Shown: positions 1 to 8,254 of the stretch, in pieces | Layout of the letters: every line of letters starts with the position of its first letter | Position numbering within the stretch: the first letter of the stretch is position 1 | DNA from: Bdellovibrio sp. 22V | GTDB lineage: Bacteria; Bdellovibrionota; Bdellovibrionia; Bdellovibrionales; Bdellovibrionaceae | Assembly (NCBI RefSeq): GCF_030169785.1 | Contig: NZ_CP125854.1 | Span: forward strand, 2,852,001-2,916,000 | Reading direction: 5' to 3' | DNA length: 64,000 nucleotides | Program-made: the position numbers and the translations under genes | The notes under the pieces: model-generated | The model's input: the letters and a program-made list of their open reading frames with translations, nothing else | What the model was told of the DNA's origin: nothing | The model's database searches: none

Positions 1-206
1 CTCCTGGCTATTTTCTCATTTTCTCATCGGAATTTCGCCGGCTCCAGTGAAGGTGGCAATCGTGTCATAATGAGACGTTTAACAAAAAATTCATCGTGTT
101 GTTCTGTGGAATTCGGGCCGCAGTGTTGTTTTTATACATAGGAACTGGACCCCAACTGCGAAGGTGAAGGTCTTTTCCTATGATGGAGTTTTCAAGGAGT
201 TTTAAG

Positions 207-1811
207 ATGGCTACGAGTGCAAAAGTCAGCGGCCCCAACTTCGCGCAAGGAATTTCCGAGGACAGTCTTCTTGATGGCGAAACAATGCTTGGCCACGTTG
301 GTGATGAACCTGTTTTACTTGTTCGCCAAGAAGGAGAATATTTCGCAATCGGGGCCGTATGCACCCACTATGGCGGGCCCTTGGAAAAAGGCACAATCAC
401 GGGCAGGGAAGTACGTTGTCCCTGGCACCATTCCTGTTTTGATATCCGCACGGGGGAAGCGTTGAAGGCTCCCGCTCTTAACCCTGTCGCCGCCTGGCAT
501 GTGGAAGTTTGTGAAAACAAGGTCTATGTCACCGATAAAAAAGCCCCCGTTATCAAACCGCGTTTCGGGACGGAGTTTCACCGTCACGTGATTATCGGTG
601 CCGGGGCCGCCGGGATTTCAGCGGCCGTCATGTTACGGCGTCAGGGATTTCAAGGCACGATTACGGTGGTGAGCGAAGACAAAGCCTTGCCTTACGATCG
701 CCCCAACTTATCGAAAGACTTTATGGCTGGGAATGCCCCGGAAGAATGGATTCCTCTTTATCCGCCAGAGTTTTATCGCGAGAATAAAATTCATCTGGAA
801 CTTGGAGTTGTAGCCGAGAAAATAGATGCTCATCGCAAACACATTCTCTTGTCGAATGGGAAAAGTCTTCTTTATGACAAATGCCTGATCGCGACCGGAG
901 GACATCCTGTAAAACCGCCGATTCCCGGGATCGACAAAGATCATATTTATTTTTTAAGGACTCTGCAGGATTGCCGGCGTATTATTGCTCGCACATCGTG
1001 GGCTGTGCGCGTAGTGATTATCGGAGCCGGATTTATCGGTCTTGAAGTGGCGGCGTCTTTACGCATGCGAAATATGGAAGTGCACGTTGTTGCTCCAGAG
1101 TCGATGCCCTTAATGGGGGTCGTCGGTGTCCATGTCGGAAGTTTTTTAAAAAAGCTGCATGAGGAACACGGAGTGCACTTTCATCTCGGCTATCACGTGA
1201 AGGAAATCCGCGATCGCAGTGTTGTTCTGGATAACGGTCAAAGCCTTGACTGCGATTTCGTCGTCGTGGGCACGGGCATTCGTCCCAACACGTCATTGGC
1301 AGAACAAGCCGGTTTAAAAACGGATCATGGAGTTTTAGTGAATGAATATCTAGAGACAAGCTCCTCGGGTATTTTCGCTGCGGGAGACATCGCCAAATGG
1401 CCTGATCCGCGCAGTCAGCGACTGATTCGTGTCGAACATTGGGAGGTGGCGGAACGGCAAGGGCAAGTGGCGGCGTTAAACATGCTTGGAGACCGAGTTA
1501 AATTTGACGACGTGCCATTCTTCTGGACAACCCATTATGACGTGTCCCTGGGATATATTGGCTTTTCGGACCGCTTTGATCGCATGGATGTGATCGGTGA
1601 CATTGATAAAAGAGATTTTGCCGTCGCTTACTATGAAGATCAAAGAGTCGCGGCTTTGTTGACGGTGGGGCGTGATCTTGAAAACCTGCAAGTAGAAGAG
1701 GCGCTAGAGCATCTTGATGACAAACGTGTGCATGAAATATTTCGGGAGTACGAAAGAAGAGCTTTCATGCAGCACAGGGAACGGCCTAACTATACAGAGC
1801 CAAGTCCTTAG
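207..1811 (+). CDS. Rieske [2Fe-2S] / FAD-NAD(P)H oxidoreductase (AIFM3-like fusion)
   Basis: A predicted soluble flavoprotein passing electrons between NAD(P)H, FAD and a Rieske cluster. An N-terminal Rieske domain (about residues 5-110) has ligands C52-x-H54 and C71-x-x-H74. It is followed by a pyridine-nucleotide-disulphide oxidoreductase with an FAD GxGxxG at 131-136, an NAD(P) GxGxxG at 273-278 and the late FAD motif with GIFAAGD. This order is that of AIFM3/ferredoxin-reductase-like fusions. The ATG at 207 is chosen over an upstream in-frame ATG at 180 because AAGGAG lies at 194-199. The first 206 bases hold no gene I can support. The stop overlaps the convergent membrane-protein gene by 4 nt. 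The physiological substrate is not visible. Confidence 0.9.
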   Translation: MATSAKVSGPNFAQGISEDSLLDGETMLGHVGDEPVLLVRQEGEYFAIGAVCTHYGGPLEKGTITGREVRCPWHHSCFDIRTGEALKAPALNPVAAWHVEVCENKVYVTDKKAPVIKPRFGTEFHRHVIIGAGAAGISAAVMLRRQGFQGTITVVSEDKALPYDRPNLSKDFMAGNAPEEWIPLYPPEFYRENKIHLELGVVAEKIDAHRKHILLSNGKSLLYDKCLIATGGHPVKPPIPGIDKDHIYFLRTLQDCRRIIARTSWAVRVVIIGAGFIGLEVAASLRMRNMEVHVVAPESMPLMGVVGVHVGSFLKKLHEEHGVHFHLGYHVKEIRDRSVVLDNGQSLDCDFVVVGTGIRPNTSLAEQAGLKTDHGVLVNEYLETSSSGIFAAGDIAKWPDPRSQRLIRVEHWEVAERQGQVAALNMLGDRVKFDDVPFFWTTHYDVSLGYIGFSDRFDRMDVIGDIDKRDFAVAYYEDQRVAALLTVGRDLENLQVEEALEHLDDKRVHEIFREYERRAFMQHRERPNYTEPSP

Positions 1812-3016
1812 GGCCCTTCTTCACGTACCAGCTTGTTGATCCATGCATTGGGAAAGAAGCTGGAATATCCCAGTTTGTTTTCACAGACGTCCGTTGCTGA
1901 AACGAGGGGACGCCACTCCTCCGTTCTTTCAGAACGCACTGGGAGCATGAAGTCCACTTGCACGATTTCCGGGTCGTGTTTGACCCACGCACAGATATTT
2001 TCCGTAAGGCGCCAGTACACCATCGCATCACAACGAGTTCTCGTCATCAGCCACGGCGGTTGCAAAGGCAATTGCTCTTGGCTTTGGTTCTTTTTCCAGA
2101 GAGTCAAATGCGGCTGGCACTGCACGCGCCCATCGTACATAATCATGGCGTACATGCGACCCTCGCCCGTCAAAGCCGCGTCGCCTGGAATTAAATATTG
2201 CGGAAGCTGCAAACCGATAAATAGCACTGTTAAAACGACGCTGATCTTGCTGGCAAAGACACGGCGGAAAGTTTCTTTAAAACCTAAAGGCGGCTGGGCC
2301 GGCCGCGTGATAAGCAGAACACCCAAAAGAAGCAACATCACCGAGGGGTAAAAGAAACGCGTTAAATGCCACGAGTACAAGTGAAAAATAACGAGCTGAA
2401 CAAATAGAAAATAAAACCAACGTTCTTTTTTGGCGAAGAGAAGAAAAATCAATCCAAGTTCGAGAACCAGCACATACCACACACCCACGCGTGTAAGGAG
2501 CGGCGGCAAAAGAGTGTCGTTGATCGCGGCCCCACTGAGCCAATTCATATCAAGCTTCAAAAGTCCTGCGGTGAAATAAATCAAAAAAAACACAACGGGC
2601 AGGGCCAGAACTCTTTGCGGCACCAAGAGGAAGCACAGAGTGATTACGGTTGGAAGATAGTGATAGTTTCCGGTCAGGCGGTAGTCCTGCAAAATGATTG
2701 CGACCTTGAATAAAGTCAGCGCCCAAAGCAGAACGACGCCCCAACGAAATTTCTTAAAGGCCCAGCAACCGATAGCAATTACAGCGATAAGTCCGTAAGC
2801 CGAAAGCAGGATATTCAGAACTTGTTCTGAGGGTTTGAATTTCTCACAGGCTGAAAATATCGGCCAGCACACCGAAGGTGTCGAAGGGGATAAAATCCAG
2901 TGCAGGGGACGCTCGCTCAACCAGAAAAACAAAGTGAGCAAGTGCTCGGCGCAAAGAATGGCTCCGACCAAAAACAGTTGCGGAAATTTTTTAAGTTCTT
3001 GCAGAAGGGAATTCAT
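1808..3016 (-). CDS. HTTM-like polytopic membrane protein, copy 1
   Basis: 402 residues with about eight hydrophobic segments and the HTTM (vitamin K carboxylase-like) signature: an aromatic run, AGLLKLD, then W-LSG. A periplasmic-looking C-terminal domain of about 130 residues follows the last segment. It has four cysteines (in VQCQ, RTRCD, NICAW, TDVCE) that are kept in the second copy at 8251-9402, so disulphides are likely. The start at 3016 has AGGAGG at 3021-3026 on the plus-strand complement and overlaps the stop of the pentapeptide gene upstream (ATGA). It is last in a fibre - pentapeptide - HTTM operon. Enzymatic activity is unknown; I see no proof of carboxylase function. Confidence 0.75.
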   Translation of the reverse strand: MNSLLQELKKFPQLFLVGAILCAEHLLTLFFWLSERPLHWILSPSTPSVCWPIFSACEKFKPSEQVLNILLSAYGLIAVIAIGCWAFKKFRWGVVLLWALTLFKVAIILQDYRLTGNYHYLPTVITLCFLLVPQRVLALPVVFFLIYFTAGLLKLDMNWLSGAAINDTLLPPLLTRVGVWYVLVLELGLIFLLFAKKERWFYFLFVQLVIFHLYSWHLTRFFYPSVMLLLLGVLLITRPAQPPLGFKETFRRVFASKISVVLTVLFIGLQLPQYLIPGDAALTGEGRMYAMIMYDGRVQCQPHLTLWKKNQSQEQLPLQPPWLMTRTRCDAMVYWRLTENICAWVKHDPEIVQVDFMLPVRSERTEEWRPLVSATDVCENKLGYSSFFPNAWINKLVREEGP

Positions 3017-3450
3017 AGATCCTCCTGCATTCCAAGGTTGCGGGCTGTTTCTTTGCTGAAGGGAAGTTTGGTTTTTGTATTGAACTTCGCGCCTTCAAGG
3101 CGAGCGCCATATAAAAGTGCCTGGGACAGATCACTACCTTTGAGATTTGTGTCGCGCAGATCAGCGAAACTTAAGTGCGCGTGACTGAGATTCTTATTAG
3201 AAAGGTCCTGACCTTTTAGAACAACAAAAGGAGCAAAAAGTTTTTCCTGCAAGATAATCTCAGAAGCGGGGAACGCCGGAACAACTCCAGGGTTAAGAAT
3301 CGGAATGGCAGGAGTGAAACTTTGTTCTTTTGTGGGGAACTGCAAGTGATTGAATTTAGGCCTTTGAAAAAGAAGCTGACCCCAAGGGGTCAGCTGACTT
3401 ACTAAAACGAGAAGAATGATAGAGAAATAATAGAGGCCCAGTTTCTTCAT
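3013..3450 (-). CDS. Exported/anchored pentapeptide-repeat protein, copy 1
   Basis: 145 residues. An N-terminal hydrophobic segment (about 5-22) would export or anchor the protein. Residues roughly 75-120 contain pentapeptide repeats of the A(D/N)LxX type (LSNKN, LSHAH, LSFAD, LRDTN, LKGSD, LSQAL, LYGAR, LEGAK), which fold as a right-handed quadrilateral beta-helix. The gene begins 3 nt after the fibre stop and its stop overlaps the HTTM start by 4 nt, so the three genes are very likely co-transcribed. A similar pair lies at 8251-9947. The partner bound by the beta-helix is unknown. Confidence 0.8.
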   Translation of the reverse strand: MKKLGLYYFSIILLVLVSQLTPWGQLLFQRPKFNHLQFPTKEQSFTPAIPILNPGVVPAFPASEIILQEKLFAPFVVLKGQDLSNKNLSHAHLSFADLRDTNLKGSDLSQALLYGARLEGAKFNTKTKLPFSKETARNLGMQEDL

Positions 3451-3453
3451 TCT

Positions 3454-5493
3454 TTAGAAGCCGTCTCCGTCGCCATCGCAGCCGACATTTTCGACAGCGC
3501 CGACGTTGTTAATACCGCCGTTAAGGCATTGGTAAAGCGATGTGATACCGCAAGATGGTGATGCCAGATAAACTTGCCCGTGCTGGTAACCACCGCAAGA
3601 AACCCCTGCAGCAACAGCCACGTTATTCACTGCTGTAATACGACCTTGAGCATCGACGTAGAATTGCGGAACGTATTGACCGTTACCATACCACCCAGCT
3701 CCAACACCTGTGTTCGAAAGGCTGAGTGAGACGTCACCAGCTCCGCCGCCGCCCCAAAGACCCGTACCTGCCCAAACCGCCGTGATGTCACCACCCGAGT
3801 TGTTATCGGCTTGCGGCACCCATTGACCGCCATCCCACTTAAGAACTTGGCCGACACCAGGGCCCACGTTAGCAACATAGCGTCCTTGGATTCTTTGTAC
3901 AGACGTAGAACTTTGTCCGCCAGTCACATCTCCTGAAAGAGCGCCGTAAAAGCCCGCCGCATTTCCAGGAATATTGCCAGTCACCTTAGCGCCAGAGACA
4001 GACGCGATTTTTGCGTCGGTCACGTTGCCGTCAGCGATTTTGGCCGTCGTCACGTTTGCATCCGCAATTTTTGCCGTTGTCACTGCCAAGTTTGCGATCT
4101 TAGAAGTTGTTACATTCGAATCAAGAATTTTTGCCGTCGTGACGGCGTTGTCGGCAATCTTTGCCGTGGTCACATTGCCATCGGCAATTTTAGCAGTTGT
4201 CACGTTGCTGTCAGCGATCTTCGCTGTCGTCACATTACCGTCGGCGATTTTAGCCGTCGTCACGTTACTGTCTGCGATCTTTGCCGTCGTGACATTGGCG
4301 TCAGCGATTTTATCCGTAGTGACGTTGCCATCAGCAATCTTCGACGTCGTAATATTGGCATCCAAGATTTTCGCTGTTGTCACGGCATTATTAGCTAAAT
4401 CCGCAGTGACGATTGTGCCATCCAGGATTTTTACTGAGGTGATCGCTGAATCGACAATCTTGTTGGTGCTGATCGCGCCATTGGCGATCTTATTAAATGT
4501 AATCGCACCATCGGCAATTTTTGAAGTGGTGACGGAGTTGTTCATCAGCTTATCTGATGTGACGGCCTCATCGCCTAATTTCGTAGTCGTGATCGCGTTA
4601 TCGGCGATTTTACCACCTGTCACGGCGCCATTTGAAATATCCGCTGTTGTAATCGAACCATCGACAATCTTATCAGAACCAACACTGGAATTATTCGCAG
4701 TCGTTACATCCTGCCATTGGCCGCCGACAGAAACTTGCACGGTTTGTGTCGTTTCATCATATCTCATCAAACCGTCGCGGGCCGGTGTTGCGGAACCATC
4801 CGACGAAGGAATACCGATCGTTCCCGTCGCCGGCGCGCTCGTTGACGGATTCAACATAGAAACCAATCCATCAAAGTTTGCAGGCAGTAAAAGACTTTCG
4901 AGTTTTTCCTGCGTGATGTTTGCAGACTTCATCAGGAAGTCCGCGGCCTTTTTGCCTTCCAAGGCAACGGCATTTTCAGCTTCAAGCGAGTAAGGCACAG
5001 AACGCAGATTAAAGTCAGGAGACAGTGCAACTGTCTCACTGCCGACAGTAAAGCTTACGCGCACTTTACGGCTGTCACCAGCTTGCGGAGCATAACTATT
5101 ATAAGAACTCGCACACTTTGTGAGTCCTGTGATCGCACCGGAATTTTTTAAGACTTTGTTTAAAGGAAGACTGTGGCCTACGGCAACGGAAGTCGCACCG
5201 GCTTCATTCGCGCCAATTACAAAGTTGATCATCCCTTTACTATTGGTCATGTTCACCGTGCGATTTTCTTCAAAAAGCACACAGGCTTCAGGACCGGGCG
5301 AAAGAACTTTGATATTAAAAGAGACGCTGCTGTCTTCTAACGGCAAACCGTCGGGCTGAATAATCCGACCTTGAACCGTGAGGCCTTGGGGAACTTCCGT
5401 AAACGAAACCTGCGCACTCGCAGTACTCGCCACGGCAAGAAGAGCTGTCATCACAACACTATGAAGAGCTATTTTTCTTTTTGTGCCTACCAT
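3454..5493 (-). CDS. Secreted trimeric-fibre-like adhesin with decapeptide-repeat shaft
   Basis: 679 residues from the chosen start (ATG at 5493, AAGGAA about 8 nt upstream; the 45 nt of open frame before it lacks a ribosome site). A Sec signal peptide (hydrophobic stretch ending ASTASAQ) precedes a globular N-terminal region of about 250 residues. Then come 23 decapeptides of the form (N/A)(V/I)TTxKIxDx, and a C-terminal region with the phage-tail-fibre-like pattern GTGL-GGG--GDVSLSLSNTGV and VDAQGRITAV, and a Cys-containing tip. This architecture resembles phage tail fibres and the chimeric 'mosaic adhesive trimer' fibres described in Bdellovibrio prey recognition. The assignment to that family is inferred. 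It heads an operon with a pentapeptide and an HTTM gene, and has a FliA-type promoter candidate upstream. Confidence 0.75.
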   Translation of the reverse strand: MVGTKRKIALHSVVMTALLAVASTASAQVSFTEVPQGLTVQGRIIQPDGLPLEDSSVSFNIKVLSPGPEACVLFEENRTVNMTNSKGMINFVIGANEAGATSVAVGHSLPLNKVLKNSGAITGLTKCASSYNSYAPQAGDSRKVRVSFTVGSETVALSPDFNLRSVPYSLEAENAVALEGKKAADFLMKSANITQEKLESLLLPANFDGLVSMLNPSTSAPATGTIGIPSSDGSATPARDGLMRYDETTQTVQVSVGGQWQDVTTANNSSVGSDKIVDGSITTADISNGAVTGGKIADNAITTTKLGDEAVTSDKLMNNSVTTSKIADGAITFNKIANGAISTNKIVDSAITSVKILDGTIVTADLANNAVTTAKILDANITTSKIADGNVTTDKIADANVTTAKIADSNVTTAKIADGNVTTAKIADSNVTTAKIADGNVTTAKIADNAVTTAKILDSNVTTSKIANLAVTTAKIADANVTTAKIADGNVTDAKIASVSGAKVTGNIPGNAAGFYGALSGDVTGGQSSTSVQRIQGRYVANVGPGVGQVLKWDGGQWVPQADNNSGGDITAVWAGTGLWGGGGAGDVSLSLSNTGVGAGWYGNGQYVPQFYVDAQGRITAVNNVAVAAGVSCGGYQHGQVYLASPSCGITSLYQCLNGGINNVGAVENVGCDGDGDGF
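3997..4686 (-). repeat. 23 tandem 30-bp units encoding the fibre shaft
   Basis: Successive 30-bp units encode decapeptides with the invariant core T-x-x-K-I-x-D/N. The units nearest the C-terminal half are almost identical (NVTTAKIADG / NVTTAKIADS alternating), while the first eight or so have diverged. Recent unit duplication in the distal shaft is the simplest reading. The repeats make a long antisense open frame on the plus strand, which is not a gene. Confidence 0.9.
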
Positions 5494-5560
5494 AAGTCGT
5501 TCCTTTTTTAACAATACGTTCCGGGAAAAAGGGGACACTTTTTAATTTCTGATACCTATC

Positions 5561-5588
5561 TTATCGGGTAATTCCCCGAAAAAATTTA
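5561..5588 (-). promoter_or_regulatory. Candidate FliA (sigma-28)-type promoter of the fibre operon
   Basis: Read on the minus strand: TAAA (5585-5588), 16 nt, CCCGATAA (5561-5568). This matches the sigma-28 consensus TAAA-N15-GCCGATAA in all of the -35 tetramer and 7/8 of the -10. It lies 67 nt upstream of the fibre start, and two other sites in the window share the same 16-nt spacing. Confidence 0.55.
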
Positions 5589-5654
5589 CGGGTACACCGC
5601 CTGATTGCGAGAAATTACTCTTATTGTCTCTGGTTGAAACACCCGCAAGACCTA

Positions 5655-6287
5655 CTAACGCGAGGAAGCCTGTATATTCGCGCGGCAGTTCGCGGAGAGC
5701 TCGGCCATCTTTTTCTTCAAACAGGGAAAGTAATGTCTCAGCTTGGGATCACAAAATCTTTGAATGTCAGAACCGCATGCTTTTCTAAATGTATCTTGAG
5801 CTGCGCGAAGCTGCCCAAAGCAGGCGCCCGAAAGTTCTTGTTTCTTAGCGCGCAGACAAGCCATCGGGTGTTCAGACATATACTGATTTTCCAAACAAAG
5901 TTTTTCATAATCATCACCGCAGGCGGGCACGGCTTTTAATAAAGTATGTTTCGCCTCTTCAGGCTTGATCGGCTTTCTGGCGTCATACTCAGAATCGTAC
6001 TCTTTCGGTGTCAGGTATTTTGCCAAAAGAGCGTTCGCCTCCGCCGGTGTTCCTGTCTTTTGCTGTGGTGGCGCCGCAGGAGGTGGCGGTGGAGGTGGAA
6101 TTTGCGGCTGTCCTTTATATAAGACAGGCGTCTTCGCCATTGCAACCGGCGAGGGCGGCTGTTGTGAGGAAACTGTGTTTTCAACGGCGCTCGGTTCTTT
6201 TTGAAACAAGCGCACGGCAATAAACGCGGATGTCATCGACACCGCGACGGTGAATATACCAAAAAGAAGCACGTTCCGGAAATTCAT
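5655..6287 (-). CDS. Membrane-anchored Cys-rich GLG1-repeat protein
   Basis: 210 residues. A single N-terminal membrane segment (about 5-26) is followed by a Pro-rich linker that includes seven consecutive prolines. The C-terminal half (about 125-200) holds two copies of the cysteine-rich GLG1-type repeat (CGxDxxxLC...PxxCLxxxxxxLSxxC; CGSDIQRFC...PCLKKKMAELSANC). The start ATG at 6287 has a weak AAAGATG-type ribosome site. It is divergent from the lipoprotein gene at 6370. GLG1 repeats are best known from eukaryotic Golgi proteins but also occur in proteobacterial periplasmic proteins. The function here is unknown; a periplasmic, disulphide-rich protein is inferred. Confidence 0.7.
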   Translation of the reverse strand: MNFRNVLLFGIFTVAVSMTSAFIAVRLFQKEPSAVENTVSSQQPPSPVAMAKTPVLYKGQPQIPPPPPPPAAPPQQKTGTPAEANALLAKYLTPKEYDSEYDARKPIKPEEAKHTLLKAVPACGDDYEKLCLENQYMSEHPMACLRAKKQELSGACFGQLRAAQDTFRKACGSDIQRFCDPKLRHYFPCLKKKMAELSANCRANIQASSR

Positions 6288-6317
6288 GACATCTTTATCG
6301 GTCCTTTACTGAAATTC

Positions 6318-6345
6318 TAAAGAAGATGTCGGTTTGGGCCGATAA
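6318..6345 (+). promoter_or_regulatory. Candidate FliA (sigma-28)-type promoter of the 6370 lipoprotein
   Basis: TAAA at 6318-6321, 16 nt, then a perfect GCCGATAA at 6338-6345, ending 24 nt before the ATG at 6370. A GGAGG ribosome site follows in the expected place. It is one of three similar sites in the window, all with a 16-nt spacer. Confidence 0.6.
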
Positions 6346-6369
6346 AGCTCATATTAAACGGAGGCAAGC

Positions 6370-6996
6370 ATGTACCGGTACGTTTTGGCTGTGCTCTCTA
6401 TAACATCAGTCTTTATATTAACAGGTTGCGGTCTGGAAGCTTCGTTGGAGAGCTTAGGTCTCACGAGTCCTAAACTTCCCCCAGGTATTGAACTTCCCAA
6501 ACGACCCGTGACTGGTGTGGTCACTGATGTGAGCAAATCAGATTTTAAAAATACGGAAATCGTCGTGGGCCAACATGGTCTGGCAGACGGCACAACGGAA
6601 CTTTTTGTCGTCATTCGCTTGATGAACTCTGACAATACAGTGATTCAAGGATATCGACCTGACTACTCGATCACCAAAGGCACAGGTGTGATAGAAACCG
6701 ATTGCAGCGTGAGCGACAGTTTCGGCGTTTCAATATGTTCGTTGCGCTCGCATGATGCCGGTATTAAAACGATGGAGCTCAATAACATCGCCGACCATCA
6801 TGTAGAAACAGACTTGGTGTTCGACGCTCCAACAAAAGAACAAACCGTCGTGGACAATTCCGGCGGAGACGTTGGCGAAGCAACAAGTCCTTCGGGCTGG
6901 AAAATGACAGCGACGGTAGGAACGCAATTCGATAAAGCTTCGGCGGAAGGCAACGGCTATAAATTTAAAGCAGGGCCTTTAAGTTCTATTGAGTAA
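6370..6996 (+). CDS. Putative lipoprotein, unknown function
   Basis: 208 residues with a lipoprotein signal ending LTGC (Cys20), so lipid anchoring after signal peptidase II cleavage is expected. The rest is soluble; residues about 55-150 look like an immunoglobulin-like beta domain (alternating hydrophobic stretches, a DSxGVS-C motif typical of Big-1/invasin-like folds). No catalytic motif is seen. The start ATG has GGAGG 6 nt upstream. The last 11 nt overlap the convergent beta-propeller gene. A FliA-type promoter candidate lies directly upstream. The Ig-like reading is tentative. Confidence 0.7.
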   Translation: MYRYVLAVLSITSVFILTGCGLEASLESLGLTSPKLPPGIELPKRPVTGVVTDVSKSDFKNTEIVVGQHGLADGTTELFVVIRLMNSDNTVIQGYRPDYSITKGTGVIETDCSVSDSFGVSICSLRSHDAGIKTMELNNIADHHVETDLVFDAPTKEQTVVDNSGGDVGEATSPSGWKMTATVGTQFDKASAEGNGYKFKAGPLSSIE

Positions 6997-8254
6997 AAAC
7001 CAAAAGGCCGTTGTCGACGGTCGATAATAAAAGATGATTCTTATAGTAAATAGGGGAGGCGGAAAAAGAACTCCCCATTTCTATTTTCTGAAGGACCTGA
7101 CCGGAATTTAAGTCCTGCACGCACAACGCCGTTTCCGCGCAAAGGAAAAGAACAACCTCTTGATTTGCATACTGCAAGATCAGTGGACTTGCTTGCGCGC
7201 GTGATTCTTTGTTTGCAATCGGCGCCGACCAGAGGGTGCTTCCGGTTTTTCTGTCGACAACAAAATTTCTGCGATAGCCGGTAACGGCGATCTTTTGACC
7301 GTCGGCACTCAGCGATGGACAACTCATGGCCCCGTCATCTAAAGCCACTTTCCATTTTTGGACGCCCGAGTTCGCATCCAGTGCATAAAGATATCCGTCC
7401 CAGGAAACGAAGAAGGCTTGATCATCATAAATACTTGCCGCGCACTTAATATCATCCTTCGTGGCAAAGGACCAAAGCGGTTCCCCGTTGGTGCGGGCGA
7501 AGGCTTTCATTTCCCCGGTGTTGGATCCCATCAAAAGACTTTTGCCATCGCTGCTCAACGCCGGAGATGCATGCGGGTGATTGCCGATAAAGGGGGACGT
7601 CCACAACCACGCTCCAGTTCGAGCATCGAGCGCAAGTAAAAATCCATCAGGATCACCAAGTTCTATCCCGACGTAAAGAACACCTTCGTGCATGAATGGG
7701 GATGAACCGACGGTGATTCCGGCTTTGGTGATCCAGCGAATCTCGCCGTTTTCTTTATTGAAGGCATAGATGTAACCGGCGTAATCTCCGACATAGACAG
7801 TGTCTTGATCGGTGAGCGGTGTCGAGTGAAAACCCTTCGCACTGACTTCATCATAAAATTGCCAACGCAAACGGCCTTCCCAATCGTAAGCCCGCAAGAA
7901 TCCGGTGTCGTCGGCGATATAAAATCCGCTTTCATCCGCAGCCGGGGAACTTTTGCTGGCGCGATGAATACCGGTATTTAGATTTTCAACTTTCCATTTC
8001 AACTGAAAATTCTTAAACAGAGGTGCAGAGCTTTGCTCCCAGCCTTGACGTTGCGACCCTCCACGATACGTCGAGAGCGGCGAGCGCGTGGAAAGCTCGC
8101 TGACGGCGTATTCAATCGTCGCGCCTTGGATGGGATGCTGGAGTTTTACAAAGCTAAGATCCGGTTCTAAAAGCGGCAGCGTTTTCAATTCAGCGCGCAC
8201 CAGAAAAGCGACAACAATAAGACAGTAGACGGCGAACAGAGCTTTTATTTTCAT
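6986..8254 (-). CDS. Exported PQQ-type beta-propeller (BamB-like)
   Basis: 422 residues. An N-terminal hydrophobic signal or anchor (KIKALFAVYCLIVVAFLV) precedes about seven PQQ/YWTD-type blades with the recurrent pattern ...VYVG---G-LYALDA-TG---W----. No PQQ-dehydrogenase active-site motif is visible, so a structural or scaffold role as in BamB or other periplasmic propellers is more likely than an enzyme. The start at 8254 (GGAGG upstream) overlaps the stop of the preceding HTTM-like gene by 4 nt (ATGA), so the two are translationally coupled. It is last in a pentapeptide - HTTM - propeller operon. Confidence 0.8.
   Translation of the reverse strand: MKIKALFAVYCLIVVAFLVRAELKTLPLLEPDLSFVKLQHPIQGATIEYAVSELSTRSPLSTYRGGSQRQGWEQSSAPLFKNFQLKWKVENLNTGIHRASKSSPAADESGFYIADDTGFLRAYDWEGRLRWQFYDEVSAKGFHSTPLTDQDTVYVGDYAGYIYAFNKENGEIRWITKAGITVGSSPFMHEGVLYVGIELGDPDGFLLALDARTGAWLWTSPFIGNHPHASPALSSDGKSLLMGSNTGEMKAFARTNGEPLWSFATKDDIKCAASIYDDQAFFVSWDGYLYALDANSGVQKWKVALDDGAMSCPSLSADGQKIAVTGYRRNFVVDRKTGSTLWSAPIANKESRAQASPLILQYANQEVVLFLCAETALCVQDLNSGQVLQKIEMGSSFSASPIYYKNHLLLSTVDNGLLVFTQ

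Noticed and set aside
2814-2834. TTCAGAAC followed by GTTCTGA, resembling the palindromic operator
   Set aside because: The half-sites are in the opposite order (CAGAAC before GTTCTG), with a 2-nt spacer, inside the HTTM-like coding sequence. Treated as chance.
3997-4686. Regular 30-bp repeats suggesting a CRISPR array
   Set aside because: There are no unique spacers; the units are contiguous and encode a coherent decapeptide shaft.
3974-4993. A 339-codon open frame on the plus strand
   Set aside because: It is antisense to the 30-bp repeats of the fibre gene; the repeat length, a multiple of three, keeps all frames open. No start site or family.
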